Below are positions 21,767 to 35,104 of a stretch of 64,000 nt of DNA, piece by piece; the stretch's first letter is position 1, and the number at the start of each line of letters is the position of its first letter. The notes beneath the pieces were generated by a model. The model saw nothing but the letters and a program-made list of their open reading frames with translations. It did no database searches and was not told the DNA's origin. A program made the translations under genes and the position numbers. Source of the stretch: Auanema rhodensis (Eukaryota > Nematoda > Chromadorea > Rhabditida > Rhabditidae); contig OZ059894.1 of assembly GCA_964057225.1 (NCBI GenBank), forward strand, positions 4,340,001-4,404,000, read 5' to 3'.

Positions 21767-24700
21767 TTCGTTGAATCACATCGTCCATCGTCTTTGCCTT
21801 GAAAAAAGGAATCTAAAAACATCTACTTTTTGCTAAATTATTTTGAAATTTTTCGAAAAAATTTTTGTCAAAATGTTTTTGGAAGCAATGTTGAGTGTAC
21901 ATGGAAACTCAACATACACTAATGCATCATTTTTCAAACGATCATAACTAATTTTTGTATTAAGCGTTTCTCAATGTAGTATAGTGCATTCGATGCGGAT
22001 TTTTAAGCTGCATCGATCTGTGTTATCAGATTTGCGCTAGCTTAAAAATGCACCGAGATATCAACTGATATAAGTTCACACTTATATCCTCGATTTTCAC
22101 CCTGAAGAATTAATTTTTTCGTTGAATAACAATGTCCATCGTCTTCGCCTTGAAAAAAAAAATCTAAAAACATCTACTTTTTGCTAAATTATTTTGAAAT
22201 TTTTCGAAAAAATTTTTGTCAAAATGTTTTTGGAAGCAATGTTGAGTGTACATGGAAACTCAACATACACTAATTCATCATTTTTCAAACGATCATAACT
22301 AATTTTTGTATTGAGCGTTTCTCAATGTAGTATAGTGCATTCGATGCGGATTTTTAAGCTGCATCGATCTGTGTTATCAAATTTGCGCTAGCTTAAAAAT
22401 GCACCGAGATATCAACTGATATAAGTTCACACTTATATCCTCGATTTTCACCCTGAAGAATTAATTTTTTCGTTGAATAACAATGTCCATCGTCTTTGCC
22501 TCAAAAAAAGGTATCTAAAAACGTCTACTTTTTGCTAAATTATTTTGAAATTTTTCGAAAAAATTTTTGTCAAAATGTTTTTGGAAGCAATGTTGAGTGT
22601 ACATGGAAACTCAACATACACTAATGCATCATTTTTCAAACGATCATAACTAATTTTTGTATTAAGCGTTTCTTAATGTAGTATAGTGCATTCGATGCGG
22701 ATTTTTAAGCTGCGTCGATCTGTTTTATCAGATTTGCGCTAGCTTAAAAATGCACCGAGATATCAACTGATATAAGTTCACACTTATATCCTCGATTTTC
22801 ACCCTGAAGAATTAATTTTTTCGTTGAATAACAATGTCCATCGTCTTCGCCTTAAAGAAAGGTATCTAAAAACATCTACTTTTTGCTAAATTATTTTGAA
22901 ATTTTTCGAAAAAATTTTTGTCAAAATGTTTTTGGAAGCAATGTTGAGTGTACATGGAAACTCAACATACACTAATGCATCATTTTTCAAACGATCATAA
23001 CTAATTTTTGTATTAAGCGTTTCTCAATGTAGTATAGTGCATTCGATGCGGATTTTTAAGCTGCGTCGATCTGTTTTATCAGATTTGCGCTAGCTTAAAA
23101 ATGCACCGAGATATCAACTGATATAAGTTCACACTTATATCCTCGATTTTCACCCTGAAGAATTAATTTTTTCGTTGAATAACAATGTCCATCGTCTTCG
23201 CCTTAAAAAAAGGTATCTAAAAACATCTACTTTTTGCTAAATTATTTTGAAATTTTTCGAAAAAATTTTTGTCAAAATGTTTTTGGAAGCAATGTTGAGT
23301 GTACATGGAAACTCAACATACACTAATGCATCATTTTTCAAACGATCATAACTAATTTTTGTATTAAGCGTTTCTCAATGTAGTATAGTGCATTCGATGC
23401 GGATTTTTAAGCTGCGTCGATCTGTTTTATCAGATTTGCGCTAGCTTAAAAATGCACCGAGATATCAACTGATATAAGTTCACACTTATATCCTCGATTT
23501 TCACCCTGAAGAATTAATTTTTTCGTTGAATCACATCGTCCATCGTCTTTGCCTTGAAAAAAGGAATCTAAAAACATCTACTTTTTGCTAAATTATTTTG
23601 AAATTTTTCGAAAAAATTTTTGTCAAAATGTTTTTGGAAGCAATGTTGAGTGTACATGGAAACTCAACATACACTAATGCATCATTTTTCAAACGATCAT
23701 AACTAATTTTTGTATTAAGCGTTTCTCAATGTAGTATAGTGCATTCGATGCGGATTTTTAAGCTGCATCGATCTGTGTTATCAGATTTGCGCTAGCTTAA
23801 AAATGCACCGAGATATCAACTGATATAAGTTCACACTTATATCCTCGATTTTCACCCTGAAGAATTAATTTTTTCGTTGAATAACAATGTCCATCGTCTT
23901 CGCCTTAAAAAAAGGTATCTAAAAACATCTACTTTTTGCTAAATTATTTTGAAATTTTTCGAAAAAATTTTTGTCAAAATGTTTTTGGAAGCAATGTTGA
24001 GTGTACATGGAAACTCAACATACACTAATGCATCATTTTTCAAACGATCATAACTAATTTTTGTATTAAGCGTTTCTCAATGTAGTATAGTGCATTCGAT
24101 GCGGATTTTTAAGCTGCGTCGATCTGTTTTATCAGATTTGCGCTAGCTTAAAAATGCACCGAGATATCAACTGATATAAGTTCACACTTATATCCTCGAT
24201 TTTCACCCTGAAGAATTAATTTTTTCGTTGAATAACAATGTCCATCGTCTTCGCCTTAAAAAAAGGTATCTAAAAACATCTACTTTTTGCTAAATTATTT
24301 TGAAATTTTTCGAAAAAATTTTTGTCAAAATGTTTTTGGAAGCAATGTTGAGTGTACATGGAAACTCAACATACACTAATGCATCATTTTTCAAACGATC
24401 ATAACTAATTTTTGTATTAAGCGTTTCTCAATGTAGTATAGTGCATTCGATGCGGATTTTTAAGCTGCGTCGATCTGTTTTATCAGATTTGCGCTAGCTT
24501 AAAAATGCACCGAGATATCAACTGATATAAGTTCACACTTATATCCTCGATTTTCACCCTGAAGAATTAATTTTTTCGTTGAATAACAATGTCCATCGTC
24601 TTCGCCTTAAAAAAAGGTATCTAAAAACATCTACTTTTTGCTAAATTATTTTGAAATTTTTCGAAAAAATTTTTGTCAAAATGTTTTTGGAAGCAATGTT

Positions 24701-24925
24701 GAGTGTACATGGAAACTCAACATACACTAATGCATCATTTTTCAAACGATCATAACTAATTTTTGTATTAAGCGTTTCTCAATGTAGTATAGTGCATTCG
24801 ATGCGGATTTTTAAGCTGCGTCGATCTGTTTTATCAGATTTGCGCTAGCTTAAAAATGCACCGAGATATCAACTGATATAAGTTCACACTTATATCCTCG
24901 ATTTTCACCCTGAAGAATTAATTTT
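21767..24925 (+). repeat. 9-monomer block, copy 1 (3159 bp, M63-M71)
   Basis: TCACATCG occurs at 21776, 23531 and 24935. The order TCACATCG unit; ten-A/ATTCATC/CAAATTT unit; GCCTCAAAAAAAGG/ACGTCT unit; CCTTAAAGAAAGG unit begins at 21767 and again at 24926. The rare CTTAAAGAAAG site is at 22851 and 26010, exactly 3159 (9 x 351) apart. The remaining units of this copy are the uniform CTGTTTTATC type, apart from M68 (23522), a second TCACATCG unit. Confidence 0.85.
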
Positions 24926-26329
24926 TTCGTTGAATCACATCGTCCATCGTCTTTGCCTTGAAAAAAGGAATCTAAAAACATCTACTTTTTGCTAAATTAT
25001 TTTGAAATTTTTCGAAAAAATTTTTGTCAAAATGTTTTTGGAAGCAATGTTGAGTGTACATGGAAACTCAACATACACTAATGCATCATTTTTCAAACGA
25101 TCATAACTAATTTTTGTATTAAGCGTTTCTCAATGTAGTATAGTGCATTCGATGCGGATTTTTAAGCTGCATCGATCTGTGTTATCAGATTTGCGCTAGC
25201 TTAAAAATGCACCGAGATATCAACTGATATAAGTTCACACTTATATCCTCGATTTTCACCCTGAAGAATTAATTTTTTCGTTGAATAACAATGTCCATCG
25301 TCTTCGCCTTGAAAAAAAAAATCTAAAAACATCTACTTTTTGCTAAATTATTTTGAAATTTTTCGAAAAAATTTTTGTCAAAATGTTTTTGGAAGCAATG
25401 TTGAGTGTACATGGAAACTCAACATACACTAATTCATCATTTTTCAAACGATCATAACTAATTTTTGTATTGAGCGTTTCTCAATGTAGTATAGTGCATT
25501 CGATGCGGATTTTTAAGCTGCATCGATCTGTGTTATCAAATTTGCGCTAGCTTAAAAATGCACCGAGATATCAACTGATATAAGTTCACACTTATATCCT
25601 CGATTTTCACCCTGAAGAATTAATTTTTTCGTTGAATAACAATGTCCATCGTCTTTGCCTCAAAAAAAGGTATCTAAAAACGTCTACTTTTTGCTAAATT
25701 ATTTTGAAATTTTTCGAAAAAATTTTTGTCAAAATGTTTTTGGAAGCAATGTTGAGTGTACATGGAAACTCAACATACACTAATGCATCATTTTTCAAAC
25801 GATCATAACTAATTTTTGTATTAAGCGTTTCTTAATGTAGTATAGTGCATTCGATGCGGATTTTTAAGCTGCGTCGATCTGTTTTATCAGATTTGCGCTA
25901 GCTTAAAAATGCACCGAGATATCAACTGATATAAGTTCACACTTATATCCTCGATTTTCACCCTGAAGAATTAATTTTTTCGTTGAATAACAATGTCCAT
26001 CGTCTTCGCCTTAAAGAAAGGTATCTAAAAACATCTACTTTTTGCTAAATTATTTTGAAATTTTTCGAAAAAATTTTTGTCAAAATGTTTTTGGAAGCAA
26101 TGTTGAGTGTACATGGAAACTCAACATACACTAATGCATCATTTTTCAAACGATCATAACTAATTTTTGTATTAAGCGTTTCTCAATGTAGTATAGTGCA
26201 TTCGATGCGGATTTTTAAGCTGCATCGATCTGTGTTATCAGATTTGCGCTAGCTTAAAAATGCACCGAGATATCAACTGATATAAGTTCACACTTATATC
26301 CTCGATTTTCACCCTGAAGAATTAATTTT
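24926..26329 (+). repeat. 9-monomer block, copy 2 (first four units, M72-M75)
   Basis: Repeats M63-M66 at an offset of 3159. The match ends inside M75: its 5' half has CCTTAAAGAAAGG like M66, but its 3' half has GCATCGATCTGTG where M66 has GCGTCGATCTGTT. This suggests a recombination point between about unit 50 and unit 245. M73-M75 also form the first half of the 6-monomer repeat that follows, so the two patterns overlap. Confidence 0.8.
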
Positions 26330-27381
26330 TTCGTTGAATAACAATGTCCATCATCTTTGCCTCAAAAAAAGGTATCTAAAAACATCTACTTTTTGCTAAA
26401 TTATTTTGAAATTTTTCGAAAAAATTTTTGTCAAAATGTTTTTGGAAGCAATGTTGAGTGTACATGGAAACTCAACATACACTAATGCATCATTTTTCAA
26501 ACGATCATAACTAATTTTTGTATTAAGCGTTTCTTAATGTAGTATAGTGCATTCGATGCGGATTTTTAAGCTGCGTCGATCTGTTTTATCAGATTTGCGC
26601 TAGCTTAAAAATGCACCGAGATATCAACTGATATAAGTTCACACTTATATCCTCGATTTTCACCCTGAAGAATTAATTTTTTCGTTGAATAACAATGTCC
26701 ATCGTCTTCGCCTTAAAAAAAGGTATCTAAAAACATCTACTTTTTGCTAAATTATTTTGAAATTTTTCGAAAAAATTTTTGTCAAAATGTTTTTGGAAGC
26801 AATGTTGAGTGTACATGGAAACTCAACATACACTAATGCATCATTTTTCAAACGATCATAACTAATTTTTGTATTAAGCGTTTCTCAATGTAGTATAGTG
26901 CATTCGATGCGGATTTTTAAGCTGCGTCGATCTGTTTTATCAGATTTGCGCTAGCTTAAAAATGCACCGAGATATCAACTGATATAAGTTCACACTTATA
27001 TCCTCGATTTTCACCCTGAAGAATTAATTTTTTCGTTGAATAACAATGTCCATCGTCTTTGCCTCAAAAAAAGGTATCTAAAAACGTCTACTTTTTGCTA
27101 AATTATTTTGAAATTTTTCGAAAAAGTTTTGTCAAAATGTTTTTGGAAGCAATGTTGAGTGTACATGGAAACTCAACATACACTAATGCATCATTTTTCA
27201 AACGATCATAACTAATTTTTGTATTAAGCGTTTCTTAATGTAGTATAGTGCATTCGATGCGGATTTTTAAGCTGCATCGATCTGTGTTATCAGATTTGCG
27301 CTAGCTTAAAAATGCACCGAGATATCAACTGATATAAGTTCACACTTATATCCTCGATTTTCACCCTGAAGAATTAATTTT
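25277..27381 (+). repeat. 6-monomer higher-order repeat, copy 1 (2105 bp, M73-M78)
   Basis: Unit order: ten-A run with CAAATTT; GCCTCAAAAAAAGG with ACGTCT and TCTTAATG; CCTTAAAGAAAGG with GCATCGATC; CATCATCTTTGCCTC with TCTTAATG; CTTCGCC with CTGTTTTATC; GCCTCAAAAAAAGG with ACGTCT. The same order starts again at 27382. CTTAAAGAAAG lies at 26010 and 28115, 2105 apart, which is 6 x 351 minus the one base lost in M78, where the A6T5 tract reads AAAAAGTTTT (about 27122-27131). Confidence 0.87.
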
Positions 27382-29330
27382 TTCGTTGAATAACAATGTC
27401 CATCGTCTTCGCCTTGAAAAAAAAAATCTAAAAACATCTACTTTTTGCTAAATTATTTTGAAATTTTTCGAAAAAATTTTTGTCAAAATGTTTTTGGAAG
27501 CAATGTTGAGTGTACATGGAAACTCAACATACACTAATTCATCATTTTTCAAACGATCATAACTAATTTTTGTATTGAGCGTTTCTCAATGTAGTATAGT
27601 GCATTCGATGCGGATTTTTAAGCTGCATCGATCTGTGTTATCAAATTTGCGCTAGCTTAAAAATGCACCGAGATATCAACTGATATAAGTTCACACTTAT
27701 ATCCTCGATTTTCACCCTGAAGAATTAATTTTTTCGTTGAATAACAATGTCCATCGTCTTTGCCTCAAAAAAAGGTATCTAAAAACGTCTACTTTTTGCT
27801 AAATTATTTTGAAATTTTTCGAAAAAATTTTTGTCAAAATGTTTTTGGAAGCAATGTTGAGTGTACATGGAAACTCAACATACACTAATGCATCATTTTT
27901 CAAACGATCATAACTAATTTTTGTATTAAGCGTTTCTTAATGTAGTATAGTGCATTCGATGCGGATTTTTAAGCTGCGTCGATCTGTTTTATCAGATTTG
28001 CGCTAGCTTAAAAATGCACCGAGATATCAACTGATATAAGTTCACACTTATATCCTCGATTTTCACCCTGAAGAATTAATTTTTTCGTTGAATAACAATG
28101 TCCATCGTCTTCGCCTTAAAGAAAGGTATCTAAAAACATCTACTTTTTGCTAAATTATTTTGAAATTTTTCGAAAAAATTTTTGTCAAAATGTTTTTGGA
28201 AGCAATGTTGAGTGTACATGGAAACTCAACATACACTAATGCATCATTTTTCAAACGATCATAACTAATTTTTGTATTAAGCGTTTCTCAATGTAGTATA
28301 GTGCATTCGATGCGGATTTTTAAGCTGCATCGATCTGTGTTATCAGATTTGCGCTAGCTTAAAAATGCACCGAGATATCAACTGATATAAGTTCACACTT
28401 ATATCCTCGATTTTCACCCTGAAGAATTAATTTTTTCGTTGAATAACAATGTCCATCATCTTTGCCTCAAAAAAAGGTATCTAAAAACATCTACTTTTTG
28501 CTAAATTATTTTGAAATTTTTCGAAAAAATTTTTGTCAAAATGTTTTTGGAAGCAATGTTGAGTGTACATGGAAACTCAACATACACTAATGCATCATTT
28601 TTCAAACGATCATAACTAATTTTTGTATTAAGCGTTTCTTAATGTAGTATAGTGCATTCGATGCGGATTTTTAAGCTGCGTCGATCTGTTTTATCAGATT
28701 TGCGCTAGCTTAAAAATGCACCGAGATATCAACTGATATAAGTTCACACTTATATCCTCGATTTTCACCCTGAAGAATTAATTTTTTCGTTGAATAACAA
28801 TGTCCATCGTCTTCGCCTTAAAAAAAAGGTATCTAAAAACATCTACTTTTTGCTAAATTATTTTGAAATTTTTCGAAAAAATTTTTGTCAAAATGTTTTT
28901 GGAAGCAATGTTGAGTGTACATGGAAACTCAACATACACTAATGCATCATTTTTCAAACGATCATAACTAATTTTTGTATTAAGCGTTTCTCAATGTAGT
29001 ATAGTGCATTCGATGCGGATTTTTAAGCTGCGTCGATCTGTTTTATCAGATTTGCGCTAGCTTAAAAATGCACCGAGATATCAACTGATATAAGTTCACA
29101 CTTATATCCTCGATTTTCACCCTGAAGAATTAATTTTTTCGTTGAATAACAATGTCCATCGTCTTTGCCTCAAAAAAAGGTATCTAAAAACGTCTACTTT
29201 TTGCTAAATTATTTTGAAATTTTTCGAAAAAATTTTTGTCAAAATGTTTTTGGAAGCAATGTTGAGTGTACATGGAAACTCAACATACACTAATGCATCA
29301 TTTTTCAAACGATCATAACTAATTTTTGTA
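27382..29330 (+). repeat. 6-monomer higher-order repeat, copy 2 (M79 to 5' half of M84)
   Basis: Reproduces the allele order of 25277-27381. M83 (28786) has an eight-A run where its partner M77 has seven. The last unit, M84, matches its partner only in its 5' part and then switches to domain III alleles. The two copies show almost no private differences by eye, so this is among the youngest duplications in the window. Confidence 0.83.
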
Positions 29331-29488
29331 TTGAGCGTTTCTCAATGTAGTATAGTGCATTCGATCCGGATTTTTAAGCTGCGTCGATCTGTGTTATCAG
29401 ATTTGCGCTAGCTTAAAAATGCACCGAGATATCAACTGATATAAGTTCACACTTATATCCTCGATTTTCACCCTGAAGAATTAATTTT
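29138..29488 (+). repeat. Hybrid monomer M84 at the domain II / domain III border
   Basis: The 5' part has domain II alleles ACAATGTCC, GCCTCAAAAAAAGG, GTATC and ACGTCT. The 3' part has TTGAGC and GATCCGG (GATCC at 29363), a combination seen afterwards only in domain III (31820, 33926, 34979, 35681, 37085 and others). The switch lies between about 29192 and 29331, within the invariant part of the unit. After this unit ACAATGTCC is not seen again and ACATTGTCC is the rule. Confidence 0.82.
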
Positions 29489-32400
29489 TTCGTTGAATAA
29501 CATTGTCCATCGTCTTTGCCTTGAAAAAAGGAATTTAAAAACATCTACTTTTTGCTAAATTATTTTGAAATTTTTCGAAAAAATTTTTGTCAAAATGTTT
29601 TTGGAAGCAATGTTGAGTGTACATGGAAACTCAACATACACTAATGCATCATTTTTCAAACGATCATAACTAATTTTTGTATCGAGCGTTTCTCAATGTA
29701 GTTTAGTGCATTCGATGCGGATTTTTAAGCTGCGTCGATCTGTGTTATCAGATTTGCGCTAGCTTAAAAATGCACCGAGATATCAACTGATATAAGTTCA
29801 CACTTATATCCTCGATTTTCACCCTGAAGGAATGATTTTTTCGTTGAATAACATTGTCCATCGTCTTTGCCATGAAAAAAGGAATCTAAAAACATCTACT
29901 TTTTGCTAAATTATTTTGAAATTTTTCGAAAAAATTTTTGTCAAAATGTTTTTGGAAGCAATGTTGAGTGTACATGGAAACTCAACATACACTAATGCAT
30001 CATTTTTCAAACGATCATAACTAATTTTTGTATTAAGCGTTTCTCAATGTAGTATAGTGCATTCGATGCGGATTTTTAAGCTGCGTCGATCTGTGTTATC
30101 AGATTTGCGCTAACTTAAAAATGCACCGAGATATCAACTGATATAAGTTCACACTTATATCCTCGATTTTCACCCTGAAGGAATAATTTTTTCGTTGAAT
30201 AACATTGTCCATCGTCTTTGCCTTGAAAAATGGAATCTAAAAACATCTACTTTTTGCTAAATTATTTAAAAATTTTTCGAAAAAATTTTTGTCAAAATGT
30301 TTTTGGAAGCAATGTTGAGTGTACATGGAAACTCAACATACACTAATGCATCATTTTTCAAACGATCATAACTAATTTTTGTATCAAGCGTTTCTCAATG
30401 TAGTTTAGTGCATTCGATGCGGATTTTTAAGCTGCGTCGATCTGTGTTATCAGATGTGCGCTAGCTTAAAAATGCACCGAGATATCAACTGATATAAGTT
30501 CACACTTATATCCTCGATTTTCACCCTGAAGGAATAATTTTTTCGTTGAATAACATTGTCCATCGTCTTTGCCTTGAAAAATGAAATCTAAAAACATCTA
30601 CTTTTTGCTAAATTATTTTGAAATTTTTCGAAAAAATTTTTGTCAAAATGTTTTTGGAAGCAATGTTGAGTGTACATGGAAACTCAACATACACTAATGC
30701 ATCATTTTTCAAACGATCATAACTAATTTTTGTATTAAGCTTTTCTCAATGTAGTTTAGTGCATTCGATGCGGATTTTTGAGCTGCGTCGATCTGTGTTA
30801 TCAGATTTGCGCTAGCTTAAAAATGCACCGAGATATCAACTGATATAAGTTCACACTTATATCCTCGATTTTCACCCTGAAGGAATGATTTTTTCGTTGA
30901 ATAACATTGTCCATCGTCTTTGCCATGAAAAAAGGAATCTAAAAACATCTACTTTTTGCTAAATTATTTTGAAATTTTTCGAAAAAATTTTTGTCAAAAT
31001 GTTTTTGGAAGCAATGTTGAGTGTACATGGAAACTCAACATACACTAATGCATCATTTTTCAAACGATCATAACTAATTTTTGTATTAAGCGTTTCTCAA
31101 TGTAGTATAGTGCATTCGATGCGGATTTTTAAGCTGCGTCGATCTGTGTTATCAGATTTGCGCTAGCTTAAAAATGCACCGAGATATCAACTGATATAAG
31201 TTCACACTTATATCCTCGATTTTCACCCTGAAGGAATAATTTTTTCGTTGAATAACATTGTCCATCGTCTTTGCCTTGAAAAATGGAATCTAAAAACATC
31301 TACTTTTTGCTAAATTATTTTAAAATTTTTCGAAAAAATTTTTGTCAAAATGTTTTTGGAAGCAATGTTGAGTGTACATGGAAACTCAACATACACTAAT
31401 GCATCATTTTTCAAACGATCATAACTAATTTTTGTATCAAGCGTTTCTCAATGTAGTTTAGTGCATTCGATGCGGATTTTTAAGCTGCGTCGATCTGTGT
31501 TATCAGATGTGCGCTAGCTTAAAAATGCACCGAGATATCAACTGATATAAGTTCACACTTATATCCTCGATTTTCACCCTGAAGGAATAATTTTTTCGTT
31601 GAATAACATTGTCCATCGTCTTTGCCTTGAAAAATGAAATCTAAAAACATCTACTTTTTGCTAAATTATTTTGAAATTTTTCGAAAAAATTTTTGTCAAA
31701 ATGTTTTTGGAAGCAATGTTGAGTGTACATGGAAACTCAACATACACTAATGCATCATTTTTCAAACGATCATAACTAATTTTTGTATTGAGCGTTTCTC
31801 AATGTAGTATAGTGCATTCGATCCGGATTTTTAAGCTGCGTCGATCTGTGTTATCAGATTTGCGCTAGCTTAAAAATGCACCGAGATATCAACTGATATA
31901 TGTTCACACTTATATCCTCGATTTTCACCCTGAAGAATTAATTTTTTCGTTGAATAACATTGTCCATCGTCTTTGCCTTGAAAAAAGGAATTTAAAAACA
32001 TCTACTTTTTGCTAAATTATTTTGAAATTTTTCGAAAAAATTTTTGTCAAAATGTTTTTGGAAGCAATGTTGAGTGTACATGGAAACTCAACATACACTA
32101 ATGCATCATTTTTCAAACGATCATAACTAATTTTTGTATCAAGCGTTTCTCAATGTAGTATAGTGCATTCGATGCGGATTTTTAAGCTGCGTCGATCTGT
32201 GTTATCAGATTTGCGCTAGCTTAAAAATGCACCGAGATATCAACTGATATAAGTTCACACTTATATCCTCGATTTTCACCCTGAAGGAATAATTTTTTCG
32301 TTGAATAACATTGTCCATCGTCTTTGCCTTGAAAAATGGAATCAAAAAACATCTACTTTTTGCTAAATTATTTTGAAATTTTTCGAAAAAATTTTTGTCA

Positions 32401-35104
32401 AAATGTTTTTGGAAGCAATGTTGAGTGTACATGGAAACTCAACATACACTAATGCATCATTTTTCAAACGATCATAACTAATTTTTGTATTAAGCGTTTC
32501 TCAATGTAGTGTAGTGCATTCGATGCGGATTTTTAAGCTGCGTCGATCTGTGTTATCAGATTTGCGCTAGCTTAAAAATGCACCGAGATATCAACTGATA
32601 TAAGTTCACACTTATATCCTCGATTTTCACCCTGAAGGAATGATTTTTTCGTTGAATAACATTGTCCATCGTCTTTGCCATGAAAAAAGGAATCTAAAAA
32701 CATCTACTTTTTGCTAAATTATTTTGAAATTTTTCGAAAAAATTTTTGTCAAAATGTTTTTGGAAGCAATGTTGAGTGTACATGGAAACTCAACATACAC
32801 TAATGCATCATTTTTCAAACGATCATAACTAATTTTTGTATTAAGCGTTTCTCAATGTAGTGTAGTGCATTCGATGCGGATTTTTAAGCTGCGTCGATCT
32901 GTGTTATCAGATTTGCGCTAGCTTAAAAATGCACCGAGATATCAACTGATATAAGTTCACACTTATATCCTCGATTTTCACCCTGAAGGAATGATTTTTT
33001 CGTTGAATAACATTGTCCATCGTCTTTGCCATGAAAAAAGGAATCTAAAAACATCTACTTTTTGCTAAATTATTTTGAAATTTTTCGAAAAAATTTTTGT
33101 CAAAATGTTTTTGGAAGCAATGTTGAGTGTACATGGAAACTCAACATACACTAATGCATCATTTTTCAAACGATCATAACTAATTTTTGTATTAAGCGTT
33201 TCTCAATGTAGTGTAGTGCATTCGATGCGGATTTTTAAGCTGCGTCGATCTGTGTTATCAGATTTGCGCTAACTTAAAAATGCACCGAGATATCAACTGA
33301 TATAAGTTCACACTTATATCCTCGATTTTCACCCTGAAGGAATAATTTTTTCGTTGAATAACATTGTCCATCGTCTTTGCCTTGAAAAATGGAATCTAAA
33401 AACATCTACTTTTTGCTAAATTATTTTAAAATTTTTCGAAAAAATTTTTGTCAAAATGTTTTTGGAAGCAATGTTGAGTGTACATGGAAACTCAACATAC
33501 ACTAATGCATCATTTTTCAAACGATCATAACTAATTTTTGTATCAAGCGTTTCTCAATGTAGTTTAGTGCATTCGATGCGGATTTTTAAGCTGCGTCGAT
33601 CTGTGTTATCAGATGTGCGCTAGCTTAAAAATGCACCGAGATATCAACTGATATAAGTTCACACTTATATCCTCGATTTTCACCTTGAAGGAATGATTTT
33701 TTCGTTGAATAACATTGTCCATCGTCTTCGCCATGAAAAAAGAAATCTAAAAACATCTACTTTTTGCTAAATTATTTTGAAATTTTTCGAAAAAATTTTT
33801 GTTAAAATGTTTTTGGAAGCAATGTTGAGTGTACATGGAAACTCAACATACACTAATGCATCATTTTTCAAACGATCATAACTAATTTTTGTATTGAGCG
33901 TTTCTCAATGTAGTATAGTGCATTCGATCCGGATTTTTAAGCTGCGTCGATCTGTGTTATCAGATTTGCGCTAGCTTAAAAATGCACCGAGATATCAACT
34001 GATATAAGTTCACACTTATATCCTCGATTTTCACCCTGAAGAATTAATTTTTTCGTTGAATAACATTGTCCATCGTCTTTGCCATGAAAAAAGGAATCTA
34101 AAAACATCTACTTTTTCCTAAATTATTTTGAAATTTTTCGAAAAAATTTTTGTCAAAATGTTTTTGGAAGCAATGTTGAGTGTACATGGAAACTCAACAT
34201 ACACTAATGCATCATTTTTCAAACGATCATAACTAATTTTTGTATCAAGCGTTTCTCAATGTAGTTTAGTGCATTCGATGCGGATTTTTAAGCTGCGTCG
34301 ATCTGTGTTATCAGATTTGCGCTAGCTTAAAAATGCACCGAGATATCAACTGATATAAGTTCACACTTATATCCTCGATTTTCACCCTGAAGGAATGATT
34401 TTTTCGTTGAATAACATTGTCCATCGTCTTTGCCATGAAAAAAGGAATCTAAAAACATCTACTTTTTGCTAAATTATTTTGAAATTTTTCGAAAAAATTT
34501 TTGTCAAAATGTTTTTGGAAGCAATGTTGAGTGTACATGGAAACTCAACATACACTAATGCATCATTTTTCAAACGATCATAACTAATTTTTGTATTAAG
34601 CGTTTCTCAATGTAGTATAGTGCATTCGATGCGGATTTTTAAGCTGCGTCGATCTTTGTTATCAGATTTGCGCTAACTTAAAAATGCACCGAGATATCAA
34701 CTGATATAAGTTCACACTTATATCCTCGATTTTCACCCTGAAGGAATAATTTTTTCGTTGAATAACATTGTCCATCGTCTTTGCCTTGAAAAATGAAATC
34801 TAAAAACATCTACTTTTTGCTAAATTATTTTGAAATTTTTCGAAAAAATTTTTGTCAAAATGTTTTTGGAAGCAATGTTGAGTGTACATGGAAACTCAAC
34901 ATACACTAATGCATCATTTTTCAAACGATCATAACTAATTTTTGTATTGAGGGTTTCTCAATGTAGTATAGTGCATTCGATCCGGATTTTTAAGCTGCGT
35001 CGATCTGTGTTATCAGATTTGCGCTAGCTTAAAAATGCACCGAGATATCAACTGATATAAGTTCACACTTATATCCTCGATTTTCACCCTGAAGAATTAA
35101 TTTT
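29489..35104 (+). repeat. Domain III start, with a 1053-bp trimeric repeat (M85-M100)
   Basis: Junctions change to GAAGGAATAATT and GAAGGAATGATT. M86-M88 (29840-30892) and M89-M91 (30893-31945) are two copies of a trimer: a CCATGAAAAAAGG unit; an AAAAATGG unit with TTTAAAA, TATCAAGC, GTTTAG and GATGTGC; an AAAAATGAAATC unit. M93-M95 share a GTGTAG allele; M94 and M95 look like neighbour duplicates. M93 has a private T-to-A at 32344. M97 (33701) has several private changes (CTTCGCCATG, GTTAAAATG), M98 TTTTCCTAAA, M99 ATCTTTGTT and M100 GAGGGTTTC. Confidence 0.82.

Noticed and set aside
32205-32432. Minus-strand open frame of 75 codons
   Set aside because: Opened by a private substitution in one of 182 units. 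Composition is that of the satellite and neighbouring units have a stop in the same frame.
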